Below, one piece after another: positions 29,418 to 39,305 of a DNA stretch of 64,000 bases; positions within the stretch are counted from its first letter, which is position 1, and each line of letters starts with the position of its first letter. The stretch comes from Amycolatopsis cihanbeyliensis (GTDB lineage: Bacteria > Actinomycetota > Actinomycetes > Mycobacteriales > Pseudonocardiaceae), in the NCBI RefSeq assembly GCF_006715045.1, contig NZ_VFML01000001.1, positions 2,076,501 through 2,140,500 on the forward strand. The letters run 5' to 3'. The translations under genes were made by a program, and so were the position numbers. The notes beneath the pieces are model-generated. The model made no database searches. It had not been told where the DNA came from and saw nothing but the letters and a program-made list of their open reading frames with translations.

Positions 29418-30088
29418 TACACCGGCGGCTGGTACGCCTGCGAGGCGATGCCCTCCTCGATCGCCAGCCTGGTCAGCTCCGGCCTGCGCCTGCGCCCGGT
29501 CTTGTCCCTGATCCGGTCCAGGTAGGACCGGACGGTACGCACGCTGATCGCCATGGCCTCCGCGATGTCCTGGTCCCGCTCCCCCGCCGCGAGCAGGGAG
29601 AGCACCTGCCTCTCCCGTTCGGACAGCACGAGCTGCTGGCCACTCCCGCGCTCCCGGGCCGAGCTGAGCACGAACGAGGCCAGCATGGGCGAGACGTAGG
29701 AGTTCCCGGAGGCGATCTGCCGGACAGCGCCGAGGATCTCCTCGCCGTCGGAGTCCTTCGAAAGGTACCCGCGGGCGCCCGCGGTGACGGCGGCCAGCAC
29801 CTCCTCCTTGCCCGCGTGCGCGGAGACCACGAGCACCCGGTGCCCCATGCCGGCCACCTCCATCACCGCGGCGCTGTCGGCCACCCCGCGCAGCTTGAGG
29901 TCCAGGACCACCACGCCACCGGGCGGCTGTCTGCGCATCGCGAACTCGCCGACCGACTCGGCAACGACACCCAGCTCGATGTCGGCCGCCTCCTCGAGCA
30001 CGCGCGCCACGGCCTGACGGTACAAGGGATGATCTTCGATCACGCCGACCCGGATGCGGGCCGGAACAGCGGTTGTCGTCTCCGTCAC
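29414..30088 (-). CDS. NarL/LuxR-type response regulator
   Basis: A 224-residue two-component regulator. The receiver domain (about 10-125) has acidic IEDHP, phosphorylatable Asp in VVVLDLKL and Lys in LSKDS. A GerE/LuxR HTH (about 155-215) follows: LSERERQVLSLLAAG, ISVRTVRSYLDRIRDKTG. No sensor kinase adjoins, so it is an orphan here. The GTG at 30088 or an in-frame ATG at 30130 may start it. The 30131-30228 gap before it holds no gene. Confidence 0.85.
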   Translation of the reverse strand: MTETTTAVPARIRVGVIEDHPLYRQAVARVLEEAADIELGVVAESVGEFAMRRQPPGGVVVLDLKLRGVADSAAVMEVAGMGHRVLVVSAHAGKEEVLAAVTAGARGYLSKDSDGEEILGAVRQIASGNSYVSPMLASFVLSSARERGSGQQLVLSERERQVLSLLAAGERDQDIAEAMAISVRTVRSYLDRIRDKTGRRRRPELTRLAIEEGIASQAYQPPVY

Positions 30089-30228
30089 TCCGCTATCGTC
30101 CCCGCCCGGCGGCCCTTTTTCCATTCCCATGGTGCGTTATGTTGCGTTCTGGGCCGTTCGGGGACACTACATACGCCAATCGGCGGTGTACTGTACTCAG
30201 AGTCTTATGCGGTCTCGCGCGACGAGGG

Positions 30229-31083
30229 TTATAGATCCATGCCGAGGTCCAGCGCGGGTGCCGAGTGCGTGAGGGCACCGACGGCGAGATAGTCCACCCC
30301 GGTCCTGGCGTAACCGGCCGCGTCCTCCATGCGGAGCCCGCCGGACGCCTCGAGCCGGGCGCCGGGCGCCGTCCGGTCCCGGTAGCGCACGGCGCGGGCA
30401 CAGTCCTCCTGGGTGAAGTTGTCCAGCAGCACCTCGTCCGCGCCCGCGCCCAGCGCCTCGAACAGCTGGTCGAGGTCATCTACCTCGACCTCGCAGGCCA
30501 GACCCGGCGCGCGGGTGCGGGCCCGGCGCAGCGCCGCGGTGACCGAACCGGCGGCGACCACGTGGTTGTCCTTGATCAGCACCGCGTCGCCGAGCCCGAA
30601 CCGGTGGTTCACCCCGCCCCCGCAGCGCACCGCGTACTTCTGCAGCGGGCGCAGGCCGGGAAGGGTCTTGCGGGAGTCCCGGACGGCGCACGCGGTGCCG
30701 GCCACGGCGGAGACCCAGGCCGCGGTGGCGGTGGCGACGCCGGAGAGATGGCAGAGCAGGTTCAGCGCGGTACGTTCGGCCGTGAGCAGGCCGCGGACCG
30801 CACCGCGCAGCACCAGCGCCGGTTCGCCGGCCACCAGCTTGTCCCCGTCCGCGCGCCGGTCCAGCACCTCGTAGTGCGGCCCGAGCACGGCATCGAACAC
30901 CGCCAGCGCCACCGGGAGGCCGGCGAGCACCCCCGGCTCACGCGGGGTCAGCGCGGCTGTGCCGACCGCCTCGGCAGGCACCGTGGCCTCGGTGGTCACG
31001 TCCGGGCCGTAGCGCAGGTCCTCGGCCAGCGCGGTGTCCACCACCCGGCGCACCTCGTCCGGATCCGGCTCCTGGAGGTTCAT
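30229..31083 (-). CDS. nadC: nicotinate-nucleotide pyrophosphorylase
   Basis: Joins quinolinate to PRPP giving nicotinate mononucleotide. 284 residues with LLCHLSGVATATA, RDSRKTLPGLRPLQKYAVRCGGGVNHR, IKDNH and the C-terminal EASGG loop with the phosphate site. ATG 31083 overlaps the nadB stop (ATGA). It is the last gene of nadA-B-C. Confidence 0.96.
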   Translation of the reverse strand: MNLQEPDPDEVRRVVDTALAEDLRYGPDVTTEATVPAEAVGTAALTPREPGVLAGLPVALAVFDAVLGPHYEVLDRRADGDKLVAGEPALVLRGAVRGLLTAERTALNLLCHLSGVATATAAWVSAVAGTACAVRDSRKTLPGLRPLQKYAVRCGGGVNHRFGLGDAVLIKDNHVVAAGSVTAALRRARTRAPGLACEVEVDDLDQLFEALGAGADEVLLDNFTQEDCARAVRYRDRTAPGARLEASGGLRMEDAAGYARTGVDYLAVGALTHSAPALDLGMDL

Positions 31084-32732
31084 GCGCAGACCGCCTTGTT
31101 CGCCGGGACCGGGTCGGCGAGCACCGGCTGCCCGGACGGACTCAGCCGGATCAGCTGGCTGCGCCGCCAGTACGCGTCGTCCCGCTCGGCGAAGTCGGTG
31201 CGCACGTGGCAACCGCGGGATTCGGTGCGCCGGGCGGCCGCGGCCACCAGCGCACCGGCGATCAGCGTGAGCGCGGCGTCCTCCACCGCCTCGGGCGTCC
31301 ACATCGGACTCTCGCGGGCGGAGAGGTCGAGCACCGACCCGACCACGGCCAGCCCGTCCGCGTCCCTTCCGATGGCGGCATACCGGCTCATCACCCGCTG
31401 CAGCCGGTCCCGCTGTGCCACCGGCGCCACCTCGCTCGCCGGGGGCCTGCCGTGCCGCGGGTCCGGCAGCAACCCTGCCGCCAGGTCCGCGGCGACGGCC
31501 GCCGCGGCTCGCTCGCCCAGCACCAGGCCCTCGAGCAGGCTGTTGGAGGCCAACCGGTTGGCACCGTGCAAGCCGGTCCTCGCCACCTCGCCTGCCGCGT
31601 AGAGGCCACGCACCTCGGTGCGGCCGTCGGTGCCGGTGACCACGCCGCCGCAGGCGAAGTGCGCGGCCGGGGTCACCGGGATGGCCTCGGTCGCCGGGTC
31701 CACCCCGGCGGCGCGGCAGGCCGCGTGCACCGTGGGGAACCGGCGGGCGAACCCGGGAATCCCGGTGGCGTCGAGGAAAACGTGATCGTCGATGCCACCC
31801 GGCGCCCGCGCCATCCGGCGGGTGACGGCCGCGGACACCACGTCCCGCGGCGCCAGGTCGCCGAGTGGGTGCACCCCGTGCATGACCGGCCGGCCCGCGC
31901 CGTCCACCAGCACGGCGCCCTCGCCGCGCACCGCCTCGGTGACCAGGGGGCAACGGCCGCGCGCGCCGGGGGTGTACAGCACGGTCGGGTGAAACTGCAC
32001 GAACTCGACGTCGGCGGCCAGTGCCCCGGCGCGCAGCGCCAGCGCCAGGCCGTCGCCGGTGGCCACCTCGGGGTTGGAGGTCGCCTGGTAGAGCTGGCCG
32101 AGGCCGCCGGTGGCGACCAGCAGCGCCGGCGCGCGCAGCACGCCCGGCACCCCGGCCGGGTCCAGCACGGTGACCCCGGCGACCTCGCCGAGCGGCGTGC
32201 GCAACGCGTCCACCGCGATATGCCGCTCCAGCACCGGAACCCGCCTGCCCGCGGCCGTGGTGACCAGTGCGCGCTCCACCTCGGCGCCGGTGGCGTCCCC
32301 GCCTGCGTGGATCACCCGGAAGGCGCTGTGCCCGCCTTCCCTTGTCCTGGCCAGGCCCGGTCCTTCGGCCGAGGGGTCGAACCGCGCGCCGCGGGCACGC
32401 AGCCGGGACACCGCGGCAGGCCCCCGGTCCAGGATGGCCCGTACCGCGGCGGGTTCGCTCAGGCCGCCGCCCGCGGTCAGCGTGTCGGCGGCATGCCTGG
32501 CGACCGAGTCGCCCTCCTCCCGCTCGCCGTCCAGCACGACGGCGACGCCGCCCTGTGCCCACCGGGTGTTCCCGTCCCCCACCTCGGCCTTGGTCACCAC
32601 CAGCACGCGCAGGCCGAGCTCGCGGGCGCGCAGCGCGGCGGTCAACCCGGCGACCCCGCTGCCGAGCACGATCAGGTCCGCCCGCGCCTCCCAGCGGGGA
32701 GTTTTCGACTCAGAGATGTTAACCGGCATCAT
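31080..32732 (-). CDS. nadB: L-aspartate oxidase
   Basis: A FAD enzyme oxidising aspartate to iminoaspartate for quinolinate synthesis. 550 residues with the Rossmann motif [38 protein letters not shown], the active-site RGEGAVLVD, and [30 protein letters not shown] 32732 overlaps the nadA stop (ATGA), so nadB is coupled to nadA. Confidence 0.96.
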   Translation of the reverse strand: MMPVNISESKTPRWEARADLIVLGSGVAGLTAALRARELGLRVLVVTKAEVGDGNTRWAQGGVAVVLDGEREEGDSVARHAADTLTAGGGLSEPAAVRAILDRGPAAVSRLRARGARFDPSAEGPGLARTREGGHSAFRVIHAGGDATGAEVERALVTTAAGRRVPVLERHIAVDALRTPLGEVAGVTVLDPAGVPGVLRAPALLVATGGLGQLYQATSNPEVATGDGLALALRAGALAADVEFVQFHPTVLYTPGARGRCPLVTEAVRGEGAVLVDGAGRPVMHGVHPLGDLAPRDVVSAAVTRRMARAPGGIDDHVFLDATGIPGFARRFPTVHAACRAAGVDPATEAIPVTPAAHFACGGVVTGTDGRTEVRGLYAAGEVARTGLHGANRLASNSLLEGLVLGERAAAAVAADLAAGLLPDPRHGRPPASEVAPVAQRDRLQRVMSRYAAIGRDADGLAVVGSVLDLSARESPMWTPEAVEDAALTLIAGALVAAAARRTESRGCHVRTDFAERDDAYWRRSQLIRLSPSGQPVLADPVPANKAVCA

Positions 32733-33748
32733 TCGCCGCCGCCGGGAGTGCCGATCTCGATCATCCGGCGCACCGAGGCCCGTGCGCGTTCCGCCGTGAC
32801 CTCGTCCACATGCACCTCGTCGGCGCCCACCCGCAGCGAGCGCAGCAGCGCGGCCGGCGTGATCATCTTCATGTAGCGGCAGGACGCCCGCTCGTTCACC
32901 GCCCGGAAGTCGATCTCGGGTGCGGCCTTGCGTAGCTGGTGCAGCATGCCGACCTCGGTGGCCACCAGCACCGAGCTGGCCCTGGTGTCCCGGGCGGCAC
33001 GCACCATGTCGCCGGTGGACAGGATCTTGACCTTCTCCGCGGGGACCGCGCCCTCTCCCGCGAGGTAGAGCGCCGAGGTGGCGCAGCCGCACTCCGGGTG
33101 GATGAACAGGTCGGCGTCCGGATCGGACGCCGCGCGCTCGGCGAGCTCCGGGCCGTTGATCCCGGCGTGCACATGGCACTCACCGGCCCAGATGTGCAGG
33201 TTCTCCCTGCCGGTCTTCCGCTTGACGTGCGCGCCGAGGAACTGGTCCGGGCAGAACAGCACCTCCCGGTCGGCCGGGACGGACGCCACCACGTCGACCG
33301 CGTTGGACGAGGTGCAGCAGATGTCGGTTTCGGCCTTCACCTCGGCCGTGGTGTTCACATAGGAGACCACGACCGCGCCGGGGTGCGCGGCCTTCCACTC
33401 GCGCAGCTGGGTGCCGGTGATCGAGTCGGCAAGCGAGCATCCGGCCCGCGCGTCCGGGATGAGCACGGTCTTGTCCGGGGAGAGAATCTTGGCGGTCTCC
33501 GCCATGAAGTGCACCCCGCAGAACACGATCGTGGAGGCATCGCTGGCCGCGGCGAGCCGGCTGAGCGCGAGCGAGTCTCCGGTGTGGTCGGCGATCTCCT
33601 GGATCTCCGGCAGCTGATAGTTGTGCGCCAGCAGCACCGCGTTGCGTTCCTCGGCGAGCCTGCGCACCTCGTCCGCCCACGCCGCGTCCGGCTCGACCCC
33701 GCCCATCGGGGTGAGCTCGTCGGACTCCAGAGTCATCGTGTCGGCCAT
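32729..33748 (-). CDS. nadA: quinolinate synthase A
   Basis: A [4Fe-4S] enzyme condensing iminoaspartate with dihydroxyacetone phosphate. 339 residues with [19 protein letters not shown], the three cluster cysteines in [19 protein letters not shown] and [10 protein letters not shown], and the [10 protein letters not shown] substrate loop. It is the first gene of the nad operon and divergent from nrtR across a 47-bp gap with an NrtR box. Confidence 0.97.
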   Translation of the reverse strand: MADTMTLESDELTPMGGVEPDAAWADEVRRLAEERNAVLLAHNYQLPEIQEIADHTGDSLALSRLAAASDASTIVFCGVHFMAETAKILSPDKTVLIPDARAGCSLADSITGTQLREWKAAHPGAVVVSYVNTTAEVKAETDICCTSSNAVDVVASVPADREVLFCPDQFLGAHVKRKTGRENLHIWAGECHVHAGINGPELAERAASDPDADLFIHPECGCATSALYLAGEGAVPAEKVKILSTGDMVRAARDTRASSVLVATEVGMLHQLRKAAPEIDFRAVNERASCRYMKMITPAALLRSLRVGADEVHVDEVTAERARASVRRMIEIGTPGGGE

Positions 33749-33769
33749 CGGGACCTCCTAGACTGCGTC

Positions 33770-33796
33770 CGGTTTTCGTCTTACAATCGAAAACCG
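33770..33796. promoter_or_regulatory. NrtR operator between nadA and nrtR
   Basis: A perfect inverted repeat CGGTTTTCG-9 nt-CGAAAACCG (33770-33778 and 33788-33796). It covers the nrtR start codon's first base and lies 22 bp from nadA. Position, symmetry and the divergent NrtR protein make it the expected repressor site for nadABC and nrtR. Confidence 0.8.
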
Positions 33797-34536
33797 TGCG
33801 TAGCCATATTAACAGCAGTGCCCCCCTGGCACACGAGGTTCTGGCCGCGGTGCTTCAGGTGCGTTCCGCCACACTGCGGGTCCTGCTGTGGCGGCGCGCC
33901 CTCGACCCGCACATCGGCCGCTGGTCACTGCCGGGTGGCAGGCTGCGCCCGGACGAGGACGTGGAGACCTCGATCCGCCGGCAGCTCGCCGAGAAGGTGG
34001 ACGTCAAGCAGCTCACGCACGTGGAACAGCTCGCCGTGTTCAGCGCACCGCAGCGGGTACCGGGACCGCGGGTGGTGGCCACCGCCTTCCTGGGGCTGGT
34101 GCCCACCGGGGTGGACCCGGAGGTGCCGGAGGACACGGCGTGGCACGCGGTGGACACGCTGCCGCGCACGGCCTTCGACCACGAGGCGATCGTGCTGCGC
34201 GCCCGGGACCGGCTGCGGGCGAAGCTGAGCTACACCAACCTGGGCTTCGCGCTGGCGCCCACCGAGTTCACCATCTCGGCGCTGCGCGAGCTGTACTCGG
34301 CCGCGCTCGGCTACCGGGTCTCGGCCACCAACCTGCAACGTGTGCTGTCCCGGCGCGGGCTGCTCTCCCCGACCGGTGGCACCGCACCCTCCGGCAGGGC
34401 GGGCGGCAGGCCCGCGGCGCTGTTCAGCTTCACCGGCGAGGGGATGCAGGTGACCGACCCCTTCGCGGTGTTCCGGCCACCGGAGAAGCAGGCCGGGCGT
34501 GGTCGCCGGTCAGCACGCGGCCCCACCTCGTCGTAA
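33796..34536 (+). CDS. nrtR: NrtR, Nudix-related regulator of NAD synthesis
   Basis: 246 residues: a Nudix-like domain (about 10-145) fused to a C-terminal winged helix (about 155-230, TNLGFALAPTEFTISALRELY, YRVSATNLQRVLSRRGLL). The Nudix box GGRLRPDEDVETSIRRQLAEK has lost the catalytic REXXEE pattern (RQ and AEK instead), as in NrtR proteins that sense ADP-ribose without hydrolysis. It is divergent from nadABC with a perfect dyad between. GTG start at 33796. Confidence 0.88.
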   Translation: MRSHINSSAPLAHEVLAAVLQVRSATLRVLLWRRALDPHIGRWSLPGGRLRPDEDVETSIRRQLAEKVDVKQLTHVEQLAVFSAPQRVPGPRVVATAFLGLVPTGVDPEVPEDTAWHAVDTLPRTAFDHEAIVLRARDRLRAKLSYTNLGFALAPTEFTISALRELYSAALGYRVSATNLQRVLSRRGLLSPTGGTAPSGRAGGRPAALFSFTGEGMQVTDPFAVFRPPEKQAGRGRRSARGPTSS

Positions 34537-34545
34537 CGTTGAGGA

Positions 34546-35262
34546 GTGGCCGATACAGCACCGGAAGGGGACAGGCGGCAGACGCTGCCGTTGTTCCCGC
34601 TGCAGGCGGTGCTGCTGCCCAGCGCGCACCTGCCGCTGCACATCTTCGAGCCGCGGTACCGCCAGCTCACCGTGGACCTGATGACCGGCACCGTGCCGGG
34701 CAGGCAGTTCGGGATCATCGCGATCCGGTTACCGACGGTGCACGAGGTGGAGACCACCGAGCACGTGTTCGAGGTCGGCTGCGCGGCGGAGCTGCGGGAG
34801 GCCAAGCGGCTCGATGACGGCCGGTTCGACATCGTGACCACTGGGCGGCGCCGGTTCCGGCTGCTGGACATCCGGGCCGACGCGGCGCCCTACCTGGTCG
34901 GCTCGATCGAGTGGCTGGACGACGATCCGGTGCCGCGGGGCGCGGACGCGGCGATCACGCAGCTCAGCGCGGCGGCCCGCGCCGCGCACCGGCGATACTG
35001 CGAAGCGGCCTGGGACCGCGCGGACTGGACCGCGCCGCCGGAGGATGTCGAGCTCGCGGACCTGGCCTACCGGCTCGCGACCGACTGCCTGCTGCCGCTG
35101 GCCGACCGCCAGAGACTTCTCGAGGAGGCCCAGCCGTTGCGCAGACTGCAACTCGCCTGCCACCTGCTGAACCGGGAGGCTGGTTTCCTCTCCGCGCTGC
35201 ACGCCGTGCCCGCCCCACCCGCCGAACTCACCGGGCTCAGCACCCCCACCAACCTCAACTGA
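34546..35262 (+). CDS. LON substrate-binding domain protein, stand-alone
   Basis: 238 residues with the LON N-terminal domain: LPLFPLQAVLLPSAHLPLHIFEPRYRQL, then RFDIVTTGRRRFRLLD. There is no ATPase or protease part, as in other short actinobacterial LON-domain proteins of unknown role. GTG 34546, 9 bp after nrtR, so probably co-transcribed. It is convergent with the M48-like gene; the 166-bp gap holds the 21-bp repeats. Confidence 0.82.
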   Translation: MADTAPEGDRRQTLPLFPLQAVLLPSAHLPLHIFEPRYRQLTVDLMTGTVPGRQFGIIAIRLPTVHEVETTEHVFEVGCAAELREAKRLDDGRFDIVTTGRRRFRLLDIRADAAPYLVGSIEWLDDDPVPRGADAAITQLSAAARAAHRRYCEAAWDRADWTAPPEDVELADLAYRLATDCLLPLADRQRLLEEAQPLRRLQLACHLLNREAGFLSALHAVPAPPAELTGLSTPTNLN

Positions 35263-35314
35263 CCTCCAGCGTGTTGGCCGCTCCCGCGCACGAGCTGGCC
35301 GCTCACGCACGGGC

Positions 35315-35398
35315 GCGGCACGGGAACGGCAAACTCACGTACGTGGGGAGCAAACTCGCGCGCGCAGACGGCAAACACGCCGACGTGGGCGGCAAACA
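35315..35398. repeat. 21-bp tandem intergenic repeat, copy set 2
   Basis: Four 21-bp units end at 35335, 35356, 35377 and 35398, each with a GGCAAACT/ACGGCAAACA-type end. It matches the set at 11131-11214. It lies between two convergent genes, which argues against a promoter role here. Confidence 0.8.
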
Positions 35399-35428
35399 CG
35401 CCGCGCGAGCTGCGGCTGAGCGTCGGGC

Positions 35429-36469
35429 TCAGTCGCCGTCCCGCGAACCGAACTTGCTCCACACCTTGCCCGCGGCGTCGGACACCGCCTCGCCGACCCC
35501 GGCGAACACCTTGGCCAGTGGATCGGTGGAGGCGACGAAGGAGTCCCGGTAGGACTTCGCCGCCGACTTCACGTCCTCGGACCAGGTGGCCCCCGGCGGG
35601 TCCGTGTCCCGCCGCGGGTAGTCGCCGGCCAGGATCGCCCGGTACTCCTCGGAGGCCGCCCACTTCTGTAGCTGCGCGGCCCGGACCACGGCCAGCGGGT
35701 GCGAGGTCAACTCGACGTTGCGCAGCTTCAGCAGGCTGTCCCTGATGTCCTCCACCGACTCGTACTCGCTGGCCTGCTGCAGGAAGGACGGGATGTCCAC
35801 CTGCGCGGGGTCGATCCCGCCCGCGAGCAGGATCTGTGCGCGCAGCGCGGCCGCCGGATCCTGGCCGCACAGCAACCCGGCCCGGTCACAGGACAGCACG
35901 GCCTTGCGGTACCACTCGTGCAGCGCCGCGATGATCGCCCGCAGGCCGAGCGCGCTGACCGGGGTCCAGGACATGCTGAGCTGCAGGCTGAGCAACCGGT
36001 GCAGCATGGTGCCGTACACCGCGTGACCGGACAGCACGTGCCCCATCTGCTGGCCGATCGCCCAGCGCGTCCCCTCGGTGTCCATGGTCTCGACCAACCC
36101 GGTCGTCACCAGGATGAACGGCTCGTCCATGCCGAGCGTCATCGCCTCGCAGTCCGGGTCCCGGGTCACGAACAGGTTCGGCACCGGATCGACGTCCAAG
36201 GTCTCCGCGCACTCGTGCCGCAGCCGGTCCAGCTCGGGGTACTGACTCGGGCCCACCCGGATGGCGGAGCCCAGTGCCATCAGGCGCTCGCCGCGTTCGT
36301 TGAAGAACCCGGACAACACCTTCAGCACCTCGGCGAAGCCGGGAACCATGCGCAGTGTCGCCAGCGCGCCCCGGTCGACCGGATGTTCGTAGGCCCGCGG
36401 GCTGATCCCGGGGAACCGTACTCTCGTCGTGGCCTGCTCTACCTGACTTTCGCTGTCATCTTCCGGCAC
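35429..36469 (-). CDS. M48-like protein with replaced metal ligands
   Basis: 346 residues resembling actinobacterial M48 peptidases: VPNLFVTRDPDCEAMTLGMDEPFILVTTGLVE before the site and SCDRAGLL after it. The HExxH motif reads Q140-Q-M-G-H144 (WAIGQQMGHVLSGH), and the usual Glu before S-x-D-R-A-G is Val191. Thus only one of the expected zinc ligands remains and the catalytic Glu is gone. It is probably a non-catalytic scaffold or chaperone-like protein. No membrane helix is evident. GTG start at 36469. It precedes DUF2567 on the same strand. Confidence 0.75.
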   Translation of the reverse strand: MPEDDSESQVEQATTRVRFPGISPRAYEHPVDRGALATLRMVPGFAEVLKVLSGFFNERGERLMALGSAIRVGPSQYPELDRLRHECAETLDVDPVPNLFVTRDPDCEAMTLGMDEPFILVTTGLVETMDTEGTRWAIGQQMGHVLSGHAVYGTMLHRLLSLQLSMSWTPVSALGLRAIIAALHEWYRKAVLSCDRAGLLCGQDPAAALRAQILLAGGIDPAQVDIPSFLQQASEYESVEDIRDSLLKLRNVELTSHPLAVVRAAQLQKWAASEEYRAILAGDYPRRDTDPPGATWSEDVKSAAKSYRDSFVASTDPLAKVFAGVGEAVSDAAGKVWSKFGSRDGD

Positions 36470-36482
36470 CAGACCACTCTAA

Positions 36483-37070
36483 CTAACCCAGCCGGCGGCC
36501 GAGGTCGTCTTGCCCGTTCCAGGCGGCGAGCAGCCCGTAGACCAGCGCGACCGCCATCGGCTGCGCGAGCAACGCCCAGACCGACTCCAGCACCGGGGCC
36601 TGCTCGATCACGTCCCCGACCCGCGGCGGCTCGGTCACGGTGTACATCCCCTGGGCGAAGGAGGCCCCCATCCGCGTGCCGAGCCAGCCCGCCAGCAGCG
36701 AGCCGGCCACCGCCGCGACCAGCACCACCGGGCCACGGCGCTCGCGCAGCAGCCACACCACCACCCCGGTCACGACGCCCGCCGCGAGGCCGAGCAGCGC
36801 GTACAGCACGAGGTCGTCGAACCGGTGCCAGCTCTCCAACTGCAACGGGATCATCCGGTCGCCGGACACCACCCGGTTGCGCTCCGGCGGCGCCAGCCGG
36901 GACCAGATCCAGCCCAGCGGAATCCCGAGCATCCCGACCATGGACAGCACCATGACCGCGGGCAGCAGGTCGGCCTTGACCTTGACTTTGGGCGGTTCCT
37001 GCCGGAAGACGTGGAAGTGCTCCGCCGACTCGCCGGGCTCCTGGCGTTCGTCGACCGACGACCCTGTCAC
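36483..37070 (-). CDS. DUF2567 membrane protein
   Basis: 195 residues with about four transmembrane helices (near 36-60, 88-110, 114-132 and 160-184) and a soluble loop SRLAPPERNRVVSGDRMIPLQLES. It is similar to mycobacterial Rv1591-type proteins, which also lie after bioB and its partner. The function is unknown. GTG start at 37070. The M48-like gene starts 13 bp downstream of its stop. Confidence 0.78.
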   Translation of the reverse strand: MTGSSVDERQEPGESAEHFHVFRQEPPKVKVKADLLPAVMVLSMVGMLGIPLGWIWSRLAPPERNRVVSGDRMIPLQLESWHRFDDLVLYALLGLAAGVVTGVVVWLLRERRGPVVLVAAVAGSLLAGWLGTRMGASFAQGMYTVTEPPRVGDVIEQAPVLESVWALLAQPMAVALVYGLLAAWNGQDDLGRRLG

Positions 37071-37112
37071 CGTGCGGACCTCCTGCGCGCGACTCGCCCC
37101 ATCCCGGGGAGA

Positions 37113-37322
37113 CTAGCTGGTCGCCTCCAGGGCATCCGAAGAGGATGACTCACCGTGTCGGCTGCACCGCGCCGTCCAGCCACCCGGGGTCACCTGGACG
37201 ATCATCCGGCGCGCGCACTCGCGGCAGAACCGGGGCGGGTCCACCAGGGCGAGCCGCTGCCGGCAGGACGCGTGGTCCGCCCCCTCCTCGGGTGCTCCGC
37301 ACCAGGTACAGAACATGGTCAC
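37113..37322 (-). CDS. bsaP: biotin synthase auxiliary protein
   Basis: 69 residues with six cysteines: [28 protein letters not shown] and TARCSRHG. This is the pattern of BsaP, which in mycobacteria (Rv1590) carries an iron-sulfur cluster and lets BioB work with it as sulfur source. The GTG start overlaps the bioB stop (37319-37322), so the two are co-translated. Confidence 0.88.
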   Translation of the reverse strand: MTMFCTWCGAPEEGADHASCRQRLALVDPPRFCRECARRMIVQVTPGGWTARCSRHGESSSSDALEATS

Positions 37323-38356
37323 AACGTCTCGTTCAGGGCCTTGATCGGCATCTGCAGGTCACCGAGCATATCCAGGTCCCGCTGCGCGGGCCGGCCGAGG
37401 TTGGTGAGGTAGTTACCGACGATGATCGCGTTGATGCCGCCGAGCATGCCCTGCTCGGCGCCCAGGTCACCCAGGGTCAGCTCCCGGCCGCCGGCGAACC
37501 GCAGGATCGTCCTGGGCAGCGCCAGGCGGAACGCGGCGATGGTGCGCAGCGCCTCCTTGCCCTCCACGACCGGGTAGTCCTCGTAGGGCGTGCCGGGGTT
37601 CGGGATGAGGAAGTTCATCGGCACCTCGTGCGGGGAGAGCGCGGCCAGCTGCGCGGCGAACTCCGCCCGCTGCTCCAGCGTCTCGCCCATGCCGATGATC
37701 CCGCCGCAGCACACCTCCATCCCGGCCTCGGCGACCATGCGCAGGGTCTCCCAGCGCTCCTCCCAGGTATGCGTCGTCACCACCTCGGGGAAATGCGAGC
37801 GGGCGGTCTCCAGGTTGTGGTTGTAGCGGTGCACGCCCATCTCGACCAGCTCGTCCACCTGCTCCTGGGTGAGCATGCCGAGCGAGCAGGCGATCTGGAT
37901 GTCGTTGCCGTCCTCGCGGATGGCCCGGATGCCGTCCCGCACCTGGGACATCAACCGCTTGTCCGGTCCGCGCACGGCCGCCACGATGCAGAACTCGGTG
38001 GCGCCGGTGGCCTTGGTCTGCCGTGCGGCCGTGACCAGGCCGGGGATGTCCAGCCACGCGGCCCGCACCGGGGTCGGGAACAGGCCGGACTGGGAGCAGA
38101 AGTGGCAGTCCTCAGGGCAACCGCCGGTCTTCAGGCTGATGATGCCCTCGACCTCGACCTCCGGCCCGCACCAGCGCATCCGCACCTCGTGCGCCAGCTC
38201 CAGCAGCTCCGGCAGCCGCCCTTCCTCGATCCGCAGCACACGCAGGAGCTGCTCGGCGGAAAGGGCCTCCCCGCGGCCGAGCACCTGCTCGCGGGCCACC
38301 GCGACGATGTCGGACTCGGGAGCGTCCGGGCTTGCCTGTTCCGGTGCAGCGGTCAC
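37319..38356 (-). CDS. bioB: biotin synthase
   Basis: A radical-SAM enzyme inserting sulfur into dethiobiotin. 345 residues with the cluster motif [14 protein letters not shown] (Cys-x3-Cys-x2-Cys), [17 protein letters not shown] and [13 protein letters not shown] 38356 follows GAGGAG at 5 bp; longer reading upstream is not conserved. It precedes bsaP and follows bioD on the same strand with an 88-bp gap. Confidence 0.95.
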   Translation of the reverse strand: MTAAPEQASPDAPESDIVAVAREQVLGRGEALSAEQLLRVLRIEEGRLPELLELAHEVRMRWCGPEVEVEGIISLKTGGCPEDCHFCSQSGLFPTPVRAAWLDIPGLVTAARQTKATGATEFCIVAAVRGPDKRLMSQVRDGIRAIREDGNDIQIACSLGMLTQEQVDELVEMGVHRYNHNLETARSHFPEVVTTHTWEERWETLRMVAEAGMEVCCGGIIGMGETLEQRAEFAAQLAALSPHEVPMNFLIPNPGTPYEDYPVVEGKEALRTIAAFRLALPRTILRFAGGRELTLGDLGAEQGMLGGINAIIVGNYLTNLGRPAQRDLDMLGDLQMPIKALNETL

Positions 38357-38444
38357 GGGAACTCCTCTTCGAGATGGTTGTCTACCGGCTCGTGGCTGAC
38401 GGTTGAGTGTGCATGACGGGTGCCGTGGCACACAGCGACCGGGA

Positions 38445-39167
38445 TCACGTCGACGCCGCCACGCCGGCCGCGAAACGCTCGGGGTCGAACCGGCCGCCGA
38501 ACCACGGGGACAGCCCGCGCCGGGCCTCCTCGAGGAACTCCGCCCTGGTGGCGCGGCCGAGCCCGGCGGCGAGCGCGCCGAGTAACGGGGCACCGGCCGC
38601 CACCGGCAGGTCGGCGACGTTGGATCTGGCCGCGAGGTCCGGGGTGGGCGGCCAGGACCCGATCACCACCCCGCCCACGTGCAGCCCACGGCGGGTGGCG
38701 ACCTCGGCGGTCAGCGCCGTGGCGTTCAGCGTCCCGAGCCCGGCCTCGGCCACCACCAGCACGAGCGCGCCGAGCGACCAGGCGACGTCCGCGAGCGTTC
38801 CGCCGTCGGGGTCGAACCGCACGAGCAGCCCACCCGCGCCCTCGACCAGCACCAGGTCGTGGTCCTCATGCAGCTCGGTTGCGGCCTGCGCGGCCTCGGC
38901 CGGGGACACCGGTGGCAGCGCGCCGCGCCGCGCCGCCGCCTCCGGGGACAGCGGATCGGGGTAGCGGCGCAGCTCGCGGCTCGGTACCTCGCCCGCGAGC
39001 CTGCGCACCTCGGCGAGGTCCCCCGGCTCGTCCGGAGCCACACCGGTCTGCGCCGGCTTCAGTACGGCCACCCGCTCACCGCGGTGCGCGGCCAGCGCGG
39101 CAATAGCCGCGGTAACCACCGTCTTACCGACGCCGGTTCCGGTTCCGGCGATCACCAGGACGCTCAC
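38445..39167 (-). CDS. bioD: dethiobiotin synthetase
   Basis: An ATP-dependent carboxylase closing the ureido ring. 240 residues with P-loop [21 protein letters not shown] (substrate Lys) and [12 protein letters not shown] start at 39167. The inverted-repeat element at 39219-39305 lies upstream, between it and the SulP fusion. bioF, normally next to it, is not in the window. Confidence 0.93.
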   Translation of the reverse strand: MSVLVIAGTGTGVGKTVVTAAIAALAAHRGERVAVLKPAQTGVAPDEPGDLAEVRRLAGEVPSRELRRYPDPLSPEAAARRGALPPVSPAEAAQAATELHEDHDLVLVEGAGGLLVRFDPDGGTLADVAWSLGALVLVVAEAGLGTLNATALTAEVATRRGLHVGGVVIGSWPPTPDLAARSNVADLPVAAGAPLLGALAAGLGRATRAEFLEEARRGLSPWFGGRFDPERFAAGVAAST

Positions 39168-39218
39168 GGCTGCACAGTAGTACCACCGGCCACCGGCACC
39201 ATCGAGCCCGCCGCCCGC

Positions 39219-39305
39219 ATGCCCTGAACGGACCGATCGAGACATCAGATGTCCCAAACGCCACGTTCGCGATATCTGACGTCCCGAAAGCCACGTTCAG
39301 GGCAT
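39219..39305. repeat. intergenic element: 12-bp inverted repeat around two 30-bp repeats
   Basis: ATGCCCTGAACG (39219-39230) and CGTTCAGGGCAT (39294-39305) are perfect inverted arms. Between them stand two adjacent 30-bp units (39241-39270 and 39271-39300) identical at 23 of 30 positions, each with GTCCC-AAA/GAA-GCCACGTTC. The stop codon of the SulP fusion lies inside the right arm. Confidence 0.75.

Noticed and set aside
33796..34536. Active Nudix hydrolase
   Set aside because: The Nudix box lacks the REXXEE residues, and a C-terminal winged helix plus divergent nadABC identify NrtR.
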